64,000 bases of DNA from positions 5,518,001 through 5,582,000 of the forward strand of contig NZ_CP055481.1 of NCBI RefSeq assembly GCF_013705725.1, read 5' to 3'. The translations under genes were made by a program, and so were the position numbers. The notes below the pieces were generated by a model. That model searched no databases. It had not been told where the DNA came from and was given only the letters and a program-made list of their open reading frames with translations. Origin of the DNA: Klebsiella sp. RHBSTW-00484. GTDB taxonomy: Bacteria; Pseudomonadota; Gammaproteobacteria; Enterobacterales; Enterobacteriaceae. Shown piece by piece: positions 8,114 to 15,912 of this stretch; position 1 is the stretch's first letter; the number at the start of each line of letters is the position of its first letter.

Positions 8114-8235
8114 GAAAGAGTTTGTAGCGAGTTGTTTTCCACTTCGAAGTGGAAAGGAAGAAGGCAGGCGTGATCCATTTCACATAGTTATAGTGAATGC
8201 ATTAATTTCAATGAATGCGCGTGATGAATATCACG
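8114..8235 (-). promoter_or_regulatory. Regulatory region of the PRD/DUF4310-4312 operon with two CRP-like sites
   Basis: Two symmetric CRP-like sites are visible: CGTGA-N6-TCACA at 8169-8184 (9 of 10 consensus bases) and CGTGA-N6-TCACG at 8220-8235 (8 of 10). A possible minus-strand -10 box TACAAA lies at 8126-8121. It would place the start near 8114 and the first CRP site close to -62, a usual class I position. The perfect palindrome at 8136-8155 then covers the -35 region. The sites are seen; the promoter is inferred. Confidence 0.5.
8136..8155. promoter_or_regulatory. Perfect 20-bp palindrome, probable operator
   Basis: TTTCCACTTCGAAGTGGAAA is its own reverse complement over all 20 bases. 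It lies 70 bp upstream of the first gene of the amino-sugar-acid operon, overlapping the likely promoter. The length and full symmetry are typical of dimeric repressor operators. The regulator that binds it is not evident; a PRD regulator of the BglG type would not normally need such a site. Confidence 0.6.
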
Positions 8236-8357
8236 AAATCATCAGTGTCACAGTGGCGAAAACGGGTATGCAGGAAAAGCGAAAAATGTGATGGTGATAA
8301 ACTTTTAGGCTAAACAGAATGCGGGAGACATCGGCTGACGCCTCCCGGGAAGAGAAA

Positions 8358-8744
8358 TTAACGGTACTTCTTGTGGTACTCATTGCGGGTGGTTTTAAAC
8401 TCTTCCGCTGTGGCCTGGGCCTCTTTGACTTTGCCTTCGTCCGCCAGCTTCAGCGCGCCATCGATCTGGCCGATTAGCACATCAAAACCGTGGCGATAGT
8501 CTTTCATTTCCGCGCTGTCAGAAGCTTTACCTTCCAGCTTCGGTGGCGTCTCTTTCTGCGCGTCTACCGCCGCAGTACGCATCTTGTTCAGCGCGGCTTT
8601 CAGCTCACCGGCATCTGAGGTTTTTTGCACCACTTGCAGGTTCTCAGCAAGGGTATCCATGTCTTCGCCCAGATCGGCAAAAGCCGATGCCGAACCGAGC
8701 GCAAAAGCCGATACAGCCAGCATCGTTAATAGTTTTTTACGCAT
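8358..8744 (-). CDS. cybC: Soluble periplasmic cytochrome b562
   Basis: The 128-residue precursor has a signal peptide (residues 1-23, ending SASAFA) and a 105-residue four-helix bundle. The haem ligands are present: mature Met7 (ADLGEDM) and the C-terminal His in RNEYHKKYR, equivalent to His102. The sequence aligns along its length with E. coli cytochrome b562, for example in APPKLE-like and [16 protein letters not shown] segments. It is a small electron carrier of the periplasm. It follows pmbA on the same strand as in E. coli, but a 147-bp palindromic repeat separates them, so it may have its own promoter. Confidence 0.95.
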   Translation of the reverse strand: MRKKLLTMLAVSAFALGSASAFADLGEDMDTLAENLQVVQKTSDAGELKAALNKMRTAAVDAQKETPPKLEGKASDSAEMKDYRHGFDVLIGQIDGALKLADEGKVKEAQATAEEFKTTRNEYHKKYR

Positions 8745-8769
8745 TGCTCACTTCCTTTTTTATTATTTA

Positions 8770-8916
8770 AGGGCCTACCCTAGTAGGCGTTATTGTCGCA
8801 GGCAGTTTGAACCAGGGCAGCGCGGAAAAACCGGAACGTACACGTAGTACGTGAGGATTTTGAGCACTGCCCTGGTTCAAAATGGCAAGTAAAATAGCCC
8901 TAATGGGCCAGGCCCT
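8770..8916. repeat. 147-bp nested palindromic repeat between pmbA and cybC
   Basis: The element is an inverted repeat at three levels. The outer AGGGCCT/AGGCCCT is at 8770-8776 and 8910-8916. A perfect 15-bp arm pair, TTTGAACCAGGGCAG with its complement, is at 8806-8820 and 8867-8881. The central hairpin ACGTAC-N5-GTACGT lies between them. It resembles dispersed extragenic palindromes of enterobacteria, but I cannot name its family with certainty. As RNA it would fold into one long stem. Confidence 0.7.
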
Positions 8917-8927
8917 AAGCACAGGTA

Positions 8928-10280
8928 TTATTGCCCGGCGATCTTCATCTCCGGCAGCAGCACGGAACCACACTGAATGTTGCTGCGCGTTTCGATATCG
9001 TCGCCGATGGTCACGATATTACGCCACATATCTTTCAGATTTCCTGCAATGGTTATCTCACTTACAGGATATTGAATTTCGCCGTTTCCTACCCAGAAGC
9101 CGGATGCGCCGCGTGAGTAGTCGCCGGTGACGCCGCTAACACCCTGCCCCATCAGCTCAGTCACCACAAGACCGGTGCCCATCTCTTTAAGCAACTTTTC
9201 AAAACTCAGGCCACGGCCGTTAATGCGCCAGTTGTAGATCCCGCCCGCGTGGCCGGTGCTCTTCAGCCCCAGCTTGCGCGCGGAATAGTTGGTCAGCAGC
9301 CACTGGGTCAACACGCCATCTTTAATAATGTCGCGACGCTCTGTACGCACGCCTTCGCTATCAAACGGGGTGGAAGCCAGCCCTTTCAGCAGATGCGGAT
9401 GCTCTTCAATGGTCAGCCAGTCTGGCAGGATTTGGCTACCCAGCGCGTCGAGCAGGAAGGTGGATTTACGATAAACCGAGCCGCCGGCAATCGCTCCGAC
9501 CAGGTGACCAAAAAGCCCGGTCGCCACTTCATTAGCGAAAATCACCGGCGCTTTCATCGTTGACAGTTTACGCGGAGCCAGACGCGACAGGGTGCGGCGG
9601 GCGCACTCTTCGCCGACCCACTCTGGCGATTGTAAATCTTCAAGCGCCCGGCCGATGGTGTAGGCGTAATCGCGCTCCATGTCGCCGTTTTCTTCGGCAA
9701 TCACGCAGCTGGAGAGTGAATGACGAGTTGAGCAGTAGCTTTGCAGCATGCCGTGGCTGTTGCCGAACACTTTAATGCCGTAGTGGCTGTTAAAGCTGCC
9801 GCCTTCGGTATTGCTGATGCGTTTATCCGCTTTCAATGCGACCTGCTCTGCACGAGAGGCCAGTTCAATCGCTTCGTCCGGGGAGACTTCCGCCGGGTGG
9901 AACAGATCGAGATCCGGAGCCTCAAAAGCCAACAGTTCTTTATCCGCCACGCCCGCGAACGGGTCCGGTGAGGTATAGCGCGCGATATCCAGCGCCGCCT
10001 GTACCGTACGGGCAATGGCCTGCGGGCTGAGGTCGGTCGAGGAGGCGCTGCCTTTGCGATTCTGGTGATAAACGGTGATGCCCAGAGCACCATCGCTATT
10101 GAATTCTACGTTCTCCACTTCGCCGTAGCGGGTGCTGACGCCAATGCCGGTGGTTTTGCTGACGGAGACTTCAGCCCCGTCGGATTTGCCTGCTGCCAGT
10201 TCCAGCGCCGTGGTCACGGCCTCTTCCAGCGTCTTACGCTGTTGTGCAACTTGAGAGATGACTTTCATTGCTAATGCCAT
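8928..10280 (-). CDS. pmbA: Metalloprotease subunit PmbA/TldE
   Basis: The 450-residue protein matches E. coli PmbA (TldE) in length and across its sequence, including [40 protein letters not shown] and the C-terminus [17 protein letters not shown]. PmbA is the non-catalytic partner of TldD in a cytoplasmic protease complex that matures microcin B17-type peptides and degrades CcdA. The start at 10280 gives the family length; the reading frame is open much further upstream, but that part overlaps yjgA and is not coding. It is divergent from yjgA with 94 bp between them. Confidence 0.96.
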   Translation of the reverse strand: MALAMKVISQVAQQRKTLEEAVTTALELAAGKSDGAEVSVSKTTGIGVSTRYGEVENVEFNSDGALGITVYHQNRKGSASSTDLSPQAIARTVQAALDIARYTSPDPFAGVADKELLAFEAPDLDLFHPAEVSPDEAIELASRAEQVALKADKRISNTEGGSFNSHYGIKVFGNSHGMLQSYCSTRHSLSSCVIAEENGDMERDYAYTIGRALEDLQSPEWVGEECARRTLSRLAPRKLSTMKAPVIFANEVATGLFGHLVGAIAGGSVYRKSTFLLDALGSQILPDWLTIEEHPHLLKGLASTPFDSEGVRTERRDIIKDGVLTQWLLTNYSARKLGLKSTGHAGGIYNWRINGRGLSFEKLLKEMGTGLVVTELMGQGVSGVTGDYSRGASGFWVGNGEIQYPVSEITIAGNLKDMWRNIVTIGDDIETRSNIQCGSVLLPEMKIAGQ

Positions 10281-10374
10281 AATGTAAGAAGGAGTTAACT
10301 GAAGTCTAACAGAGAACCATTTTTCAGTGCGCGCCTTAACTGGTAACATTAGCCTCTTTTTTAAGGAGCCTGAG

Positions 10375-10926
10375 ATGACAAAGCAGCCCGAAGACTGGCT
10401 CGACGATGTCCCTGGTGATGACGTCGAAGATGAAGACGATGAAATTATCTGGGTCAGTAAAAGTGAAATTAAGCGCGACGCCGAAGAACTGAAGCGTCTT
10501 GGCGCGGAAATGGTAGAGCTTGGGAAAAACGCGCTGGATAAAATCCCGCTGGATACCGACCTGCGCGATGCCATTGAACTCGCCCAACGCATCAAGAAAG
10601 AAGGCCGCCGCCGCCAGATGCAGCTGATTGGTAAAATGCTGCGTAACCGCGATGTCGATCCGATTCGCCAGGCGCTGGACAAGCTGAAGAACCGCCACAA
10701 CCAGCAGGTTGCGCTGTTCCACAAGCTCGAACAGATCCGCGATCGTCTGATTGATAATGGTGATGACGCCGTTGCTGAAGTGCTGAACCTGTGGCCGGAC
10801 GCCGACCGTCAGCAGCTGCGTTCGCTTATTCGTAACGCCAAAAAAGAGAAAGAAGGCAATAAGCCGCCGAAATCCGCGCGTCTTATCTTCCAGTATCTGC
10901 GTGAACTGGCCGAGAGCGAAGGCTAA
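10375..10926 (+). CDS. yjgA: Ribosome-associated protein YjgA (DarP)
   Basis: The 183-residue product begins [16 protein letters not shown] and is strongly acidic at the N-terminus, then helical and basic ([20 protein letters not shown]). It matches E. coli YjgA, a factor bound to late 50S precursors, in length and sequence. The ATG at 10375 is preceded by TAAGGAGCC. It is a backbone gene divergent from pmbA, and its right-hand neighbours in E. coli are displaced here by the dehydrogenase block. Confidence 0.95.
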   Translation: MTKQPEDWLDDVPGDDVEDEDDEIIWVSKSEIKRDAEELKRLGAEMVELGKNALDKIPLDTDLRDAIELAQRIKKEGRRRQMQLIGKMLRNRDVDPIRQALDKLKNRHNQQVALFHKLEQIRDRLIDNGDDAVAEVLNLWPDADRQQLRSLIRNAKKEKEGNKPPKSARLIFQYLRELAESEG

Positions 10927-11417
10927 TTCCGAATGACTCCCCCGGGTTAAGGTCTGTGCCTGATCCGGGCGATCAAACCGATCGTACATCTTTTAAAATC
11001 GGTTTTAATTTTTCATTTTCATTTAAGATCACTTCTTAATTTAACGTTTATTTCACAAAACCAGTTATCTTTTCCAGACAACCTCTCGATCCCTCTACGC
11101 TATCAGCGACTCCGCGATAAATTCAACAACCTGTTTTTATTCGATTAAATAAAAAAATCTTTCTTTAAAACGCCAACGTTACCAGCAGTTTGCTTATCTT
11201 TGATCCACCTCTCAAAACGATTTTTGCATTTCATTCATTATTATAATGAAAAATTAATTTCATTAATGCACAAAACAAGAAGTCATACGCAAGCGCACTC
11301 TGGCCCAGTCAGTTCTGTTAATTAAAACCAGGCATCTGCAGTGGCGGAAGGTTTGGCGTCATTACAGTAAGGCACATGTTTTACTTAAGAGAATTCAATC
11401 CCTTATGGAGAAAACTT
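10927..11417. promoter_or_regulatory. AT-rich 491-bp intergenic region with inverted TTTCAT motifs upstream of the adhE paralogue
   Basis: This AT-rich stretch holds no gene I can support. A cluster of inverted half-sites lies at 11226-11269: TTTCATT at 11229-11235, AATGAAA at 11245-11251, and TTTCATT at 11258-11264, all framed by GCATT (11226-11230) and AATGC (11265-11269). Such nested symmetry, about 150 bp before the dehydrogenase operon, suggests a regulator binding site. No sigma-54 signature was found. A GGAG site precedes the ATG at 11418. Confidence 0.45.
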
Positions 11418-14087
11418 ATGTCACTCACCACCAGTAATGATGACCTCGACGCGCTGGTCGCCCGGGTACGAAAGGCGCAGCAGGCGTATGCGAACTTTCC
11501 TCAGGAGAAAGTCGACAAAATATTCCGCGCTGCCGCTTTAGCCGCCGCTGATGCCCGCATTCCGCTGGCGAAAATGGCGGTCGCCGAGTCCGGCATGGGC
11601 ATCGTGGAAGATAAAGTGATTAAAAACCACTTCGCGTCTGAATATATCTACAACGCCTATAAAGACGAAAAAACCTGCGGGGTTCTTGGCGAAGACGATG
11701 CCTTCGGCACCATGACCATCGCCGAGCCCATTGGGCTGATCTGCGGGATCGTCCCGACTACCAACCCAACTTCTACCGCTATTTTTAAATCGCTGATTAG
11801 CCTGAAAACCCGTAACGGCATCGTCTTCTCGCCGCATCCGCGGGCGAAAAACGCCACCAACCGGGCGGCAGAAATTGTGCTGCGCGCCGCAGTCGAGGCC
11901 GGTGCACCGCCTGACATCATTGGCTGGATTGATGAACCGACCGTGGATCTGTCCAACCGCCTGATGCACCACCCGGATATCAATCTGATCCTCGCCACCG
12001 GCGGACCGGGTATGGTGAAGGCCGCCTACAGCTCGGGTAAACCGGCCATTGGCGTCGGTGCAGGTAACACCCCGGTGGTCATTGATGAAACCGCTGATGT
12101 AAAACGCGCGGTGGCCTCCATTCTGATGTCCAAAACCTTCGATAACGGCGTGATCTGCGCCTCCGAACAGTCGGTGGTGGTGGTCGATACCGTCTATAAC
12201 GCGGTGCGCGAGCGTTTCGCCAGCCACGGCGGCTATTTGTTACAGGGAAAAGAGCTGAAAGCGGTTCAGGGGATCCTGCTGAAAAACGGCGCGCTAAACG
12301 CGGCGATTGTCGGGCAGTCGGCGGTTAAAATTGCCGAAATGGCCGGGATCAGCGTGCCTGCCGATACCAAAATTCTGATTGGTGAAGTTAAAGTTATCGA
12401 CGACAGCGAGCCTTTTGCTCATGAAAAGCTCTCCCCGACGCTGGCCATGTACCGGGCAAAAGATTTCGCCGACGCCGTAGAAAAAGCGGTGAAGCTGGTC
12501 GATATGGGCGGCATCGGCCACACCTCTTGCCTCTATACCGACCAGGATAACCAGGCCGCGCGGGTGATGACCTTTGGCGAAAAAATGAAAACCGCGCGCA
12601 TCCTGATTAACACCCCGACCTCCCACGGCGGCATTGGCGATCTCTATAACTTTAGTCTCGCACCTTCCCTGACCCTGGGCTGCGGCTCCTGGGGCGGTAA
12701 CTCTATCTCGGAAAACGTCGGGCCGAAGCATCTGATCAACAAGAAAACCGTGGCAAAGCGAGCTGAAAATATGCTGTGGCATAAACTTCCGAAATCCATC
12801 TATTTCCGCCGCGGCTCTCTGCCCATCGCGCTGGATGAAGTGATCACCGATGGCCATAAGCGCGCGCTGATCGTCACCGACCGCTTCCTGTTCAACAACG
12901 GTTACGCGGACCAGATCACCTCGGTGCTGAAAGCGGCGGGCGTCGAAACCGAAGTCTTCTTTGAAGTGGAAGCCGACCCGACGCTGACCATCGTGCGCAA
13001 AGGCGCAGAGCTGGCTAACTCCTTCAAGCCCGACGTCATCATCGCCCTGGGCGGCGGCTCGCCGATGGATGCGGCGAAAATCATGTGGGTGATGTACGAG
13101 CATCCGGAAACCCACTTTGAAGAGCTGGCACTGCGCTTTATGGATATCCGCAAGCGTATCTACACCTTCCCGAAAATGGGCGTCAAAGCCCGGATGGTGG
13201 CGATCACCACCACTTCCGGTACCGGCTCCGAAGTCACGCCGTTTGCGGTGGTGACCGACGATACCACCGGGCAGAAATATCCGCTGGCGGACTACGCCCT
13301 GACCCCGGATATGGCGATTGTCGATGCTAACCTGGTAATGGATATGCCGAAGTCCCTGTGCGCCTTCGGCGGCCTGGATGCGGTGACCCACGCTATCGAA
13401 GCCTATGTTTCCGTGCTGGCCTCCGAGTTCTCCGATGGCCAGGCGCTACAGGCGCTGAAGCTGCTGAAAGCGTACCTGCCGGCCTCTTACCATGAAGGCT
13501 CGAAAAACCCGGTGGCCCGCGAGCGCGTCCATAATGCGGCAACCATCGCCGGGATCGCCTTTGCTAACGCCTTCCTTGGGGTGTGCCACTCCATGGCGCA
13601 CAAGCTGGGCTCGCAGTTCCACATTCCGCACGGTCTGGCGAATGCGCTGATGATCTGCAACGTCATCCGCTATAACGCCAACGACAACCCGACCAAGCAA
13701 ACGGCTTTCAGCCAGTACGACCGTCCACAGGCCCGCCGTCGGTACGCAGAGATTGCCGATCATTTAGGCCTGAGCGCGCCGGGAGACCGCACCGCGGCGA
13801 AAATCGAGAAGCTGCTGGCGTGGCTGGAGAGCATCAAAGCCGAGCTGGGCATTCCGAAATCGATCCGCGAGGCGGGCGTGCAGGAAGGCGATTTCCTCGC
13901 CCACGTCGATAAGCTGTCCGAAGACGCCTTCGATGACCAGTGCACCGGCGCCAACCCACGCTATCCGCTGATTTCTGAATTGAAACAGCTGCTGTTAGAC
14001 AGCTACTACGGAAATAAATACGAGGAAAAATTACCGGCCGCTGCCGCAGAAAAGCCCAGCAAAGCGGAGGCCGTCGCGCAGAAATAA
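11418..14087 (+). CDS. Bifunctional aldehyde-alcohol dehydrogenase, AdhE paralogue
   Basis: The 889-residue protein has the full AdhE layout. The N-terminal CoA-acylating aldehyde dehydrogenase (about 1-440) has catalytic Cys in GVICASEQSVVVVD. The C-terminal iron alcohol dehydrogenase (about 450-870) has NAD motif IALGGGSPMDAAK and the iron ligands Asp and three His (DAVTHAIEAY, HSMAHKLG, IPHGLANA). It converts acyl-CoA to aldehyde to alcohol and back. The housekeeping adhE lies elsewhere in enterobacteria, so this is probably a second, pathway-specific copy. The start was set at the ATG after TATGGAGAAAACTT. Two more dehydrogenases follow, apparently as one operon. Confidence 0.9.
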   Translation: MSLTTSNDDLDALVARVRKAQQAYANFPQEKVDKIFRAAALAAADARIPLAKMAVAESGMGIVEDKVIKNHFASEYIYNAYKDEKTCGVLGEDDAFGTMTIAEPIGLICGIVPTTNPTSTAIFKSLISLKTRNGIVFSPHPRAKNATNRAAEIVLRAAVEAGAPPDIIGWIDEPTVDLSNRLMHHPDINLILATGGPGMVKAAYSSGKPAIGVGAGNTPVVIDETADVKRAVASILMSKTFDNGVICASEQSVVVVDTVYNAVRERFASHGGYLLQGKELKAVQGILLKNGALNAAIVGQSAVKIAEMAGISVPADTKILIGEVKVIDDSEPFAHEKLSPTLAMYRAKDFADAVEKAVKLVDMGGIGHTSCLYTDQDNQAARVMTFGEKMKTARILINTPTSHGGIGDLYNFSLAPSLTLGCGSWGGNSISENVGPKHLINKKTVAKRAENMLWHKLPKSIYFRRGSLPIALDEVITDGHKRALIVTDRFLFNNGYADQITSVLKAAGVETEVFFEVEADPTLTIVRKGAELANSFKPDVIIALGGGSPMDAAKIMWVMYEHPETHFEELALRFMDIRKRIYTFPKMGVKARMVAITTTSGTGSEVTPFAVVTDDTTGQKYPLADYALTPDMAIVDANLVMDMPKSLCAFGGLDAVTHAIEAYVSVLASEFSDGQALQALKLLKAYLPASYHEGSKNPVARERVHNAATIAGIAFANAFLGVCHSMAHKLGSQFHIPHGLANALMICNVIRYNANDNPTKQTAFSQYDRPQARRRYAEIADHLGLSAPGDRTAAKIEKLLAWLESIKAELGIPKSIREAGVQEGDFLAHVDKLSEDAFDDQCTGANPRYPLISELKQLLLDSYYGNKYEEKLPAAAAEKPSKAEAVAQK

Positions 14088-14120
14088 TCAGTTAATCAAC
14101 ATTCAAAAGAGTGGCTGACC

Positions 14121-14142
14121 CGGCGGTAAGTGATTACCGCCG
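14121..14142 (+). terminator. Strong hairpin between the adhE paralogue and the MmsA-type gene
   Basis: A perfect 9-bp stem (CGGCGGTAA with its complement, loop GTGA) stands 34 bp after the stop codon, extended by weaker GGCT/GAGCC pairing outside. There is no immediate T-run, so it is more likely an mRNA-stabilising or attenuating structure than a full terminator. Confidence 0.45.
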
Positions 14143-14194
14143 CTCAGAGCCAGATTTTTAGAGAGAGTCGAAAGATATCATCATGGAGAAAAAT

Positions 14195-15706
14195 ATGACT
14201 ACTGTACCAAGATTGAAATATTTCGTTGATGGTCAATGGCGCGTTTCGCAGACCGAACGCTATATGGACGTCTATAACCCAAGCACCGGCGAAGTCATGG
14301 CTCAAGCCCCCTGCTGCACCGAGCAAGAAGTGCTGGATGCCGTTGCTGCGGCCCGCAAAGCCTTCCCGGCGTGGTCAGATACTCCGGCGATTAAACGCTC
14401 GCAAATTATGTTCCGCGTTCGCGAATTATTAATGCAGCATCAAGAACGCTTAACCGAGCTGGTGGCAAAAGAAAACGGTAAAGCCTGGGGCGATGCCCAG
14501 GGCGACGTCTTAAAAGCGAAAGAAGGCACCGAGCTGGCTTGTTCTATCCCCACGCTGCTGGCGGGTGAAAACCTGATGGATGCTTCCGCCGGTATTGACA
14601 CCAACCTGTACCGCGAACCGATTGGCGTGTTCGCTGGTATTGTGCCGTTTAACTTCCCGGCGATGATCCCGATGGGATGGATGGCGCCATTATGCGTCGC
14701 TTCCGGTAACACCATGGTCATTAAAGCCGCCAGCATGACGCCGATGACCTGTATGGAAATCACCAAACTCTATCAGGAAGCGGGCGTGCCGGATGGGGTT
14801 ATCAACGTCGTGACCTGTTCACGTAATGAAGCCGATATTCTGCTGACCCATCCAGACGTTAACGGCGTCTCCTTCGTCGGATCCACCTCCGTGGGCCTAC
14901 ACGTTTACTCCAAAGCCGCCGCCCATGGCAAACGCGTCCAGGCGCTATGCGAAGCAAAAAACCACGCGCTGGTGCTGGCTGACGCGCCGATTAACCGCAC
15001 CGCCGCAGGGATTATCAACGCCGCTTTCGGCTGCGCGGGCGAGCGCTGCATGGCGCTGCCGGTCGTCGTGGTGCAGGAAGAGATTGCCGATAAGCTGATT
15101 GCCGCCGTCGTCGAAAAAGCCAAACAGCTGAAAATCGGCCCCGGGTATCTGCACGATACCGATATGGGTCCGGTGATTTCCAAAGATCACAAACAGTCGG
15201 TTATCAATTGGATTAATAAAGGCATCGAAGAAGGCGCGAAGCTGGTGCTTGATGGTCGCAATACCACGGTACCGGGCCTGGAAAAGGGCTTTTACGTTGG
15301 TCCAACCGTGCTGGATCATGTGACCGAAGAGATGAGCGTCGGGACCCAGGAAATCTTCGGGCCAGTGCTGTGCTTTAAACGGGTGAAAACCTTCGAAGAA
15401 GGTCTGCAGTTAATGAACAATAACCCGTTCGCCAACGGTTCGGTTATTTTCACCCAAAGCGGCTACTACGCACGTGAATTCCAGAAACGCACCCACGGCG
15501 GCATGGTGGGAATTAACGTTGGTATCCCAGTACCGGTTGGCGTGTTCCCGTTCTCAGGCCATAAACAGTCGTTCTTCGGCGACCTGCACTGCCTGGGCAA
15601 AGACGGCGTGCGTTTCTATACCGAATCAAAATGCGTGACCTCGCGCTGGTTTGATGAAGAAGAAGCAAAACGCGAAAAAGTCGACTCCTGGGACGGTACG
15701 ATTTAA
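14195..15706 (+). CDS. CoA-acylating methylmalonate/malonate-semialdehyde dehydrogenase family protein (MmsA/IolA-like)
   Basis: The 503-residue aldehyde dehydrogenase carries MmsA-type features: GVFAGIVPFNFPAMIPMGWM, CEAKNHALVLADA in place of the general-base region, and catalytic Cys285 in FGCAGERCMALPV. MmsA enzymes convert malonate or methylmalonate semialdehyde to acetyl- or propionyl-CoA with release of CO2. The ATG at 14195 follows GGAGAAAAAT, nearly the same leader as the upstream gene. Its position between an AdhE paralogue and an iron alcohol dehydrogenase suggests a joint fermentation route. The family is clear; the substrate is not fixed by sequence. Confidence 0.85.
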   Translation: MTTVPRLKYFVDGQWRVSQTERYMDVYNPSTGEVMAQAPCCTEQEVLDAVAAARKAFPAWSDTPAIKRSQIMFRVRELLMQHQERLTELVAKENGKAWGDAQGDVLKAKEGTELACSIPTLLAGENLMDASAGIDTNLYREPIGVFAGIVPFNFPAMIPMGWMAPLCVASGNTMVIKAASMTPMTCMEITKLYQEAGVPDGVINVVTCSRNEADILLTHPDVNGVSFVGSTSVGLHVYSKAAAHGKRVQALCEAKNHALVLADAPINRTAAGIINAAFGCAGERCMALPVVVVQEEIADKLIAAVVEKAKQLKIGPGYLHDTDMGPVISKDHKQSVINWINKGIEEGAKLVLDGRNTTVPGLEKGFYVGPTVLDHVTEEMSVGTQEIFGPVLCFKRVKTFEEGLQLMNNNPFANGSVIFTQSGYYAREFQKRTHGGMVGINVGIPVPVGVFPFSGHKQSFFGDLHCLGKDGVRFYTESKCVTSRWFDEEEAKREKVDSWDGTI

Positions 15707-15717
15707 TCGGAAATATA

Positions 15718-15786
15718 AATATTATCCTAAATAATTCAAGTTGCCGGGAAGCCAGCACACCAGTAGCTTGAAGTATGACTAGTATA
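15718..15786. repeat. ERIC element remnant with internal deletion
   Basis: The two ends of an ERIC element are present (CCTAAATAATTCAAGTTGC at the left, GCTTGAAGTATGACTAGTATA at the right), but the central palindrome is missing, leaving about 69 bp of the usual 127. It lies between the MmsA-type and iron dehydrogenase genes. Confidence 0.75.
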
Positions 15787-15791
15787 ACTCC

Positions 15792-15821
15792 CTCCAGATA
15801 TTGCTGAGGCAATATCTGGAG
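15792..15821 (+). terminator. 13-bp perfect hairpin after the ERIC remnant
   Basis: CTCCAGATATTGC pairs perfectly with GCAATATCTGGAG around a TGAG loop. A T-run follows only after 12 bases, so termination would be inefficient. The hairpin could set a lower level of expression for the iron dehydrogenase downstream, or end the upstream transcript. Confidence 0.5.
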
Positions 15822-15912
15822 TAATACTCAGAATTTTTTACTCTGCATTTATCGTTTGAATATTAATGAACAATGCATACTAAAAAATTTCAATATTAAA
15901 CTGGAGTTTCCT

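Noticed and set aside
10281..10724. A 148-codon N-terminal extension of pmbA
   Set aside because: It is antisense to yjgA, serine-rich and low in complexity. The E. coli-length start at 10280 is clearly correct.
10927..11417. Sigma-54 promoter before the adhE paralogue
   Set aside because: A TGGC occurs near 11301, but no TTGC follows at the required spacing.
12294..13391. A 365-codon minus-strand frame inside the adhE paralogue
   Set aside because: It mirrors a highly conserved gene and shows no recognisable fold or start signal.
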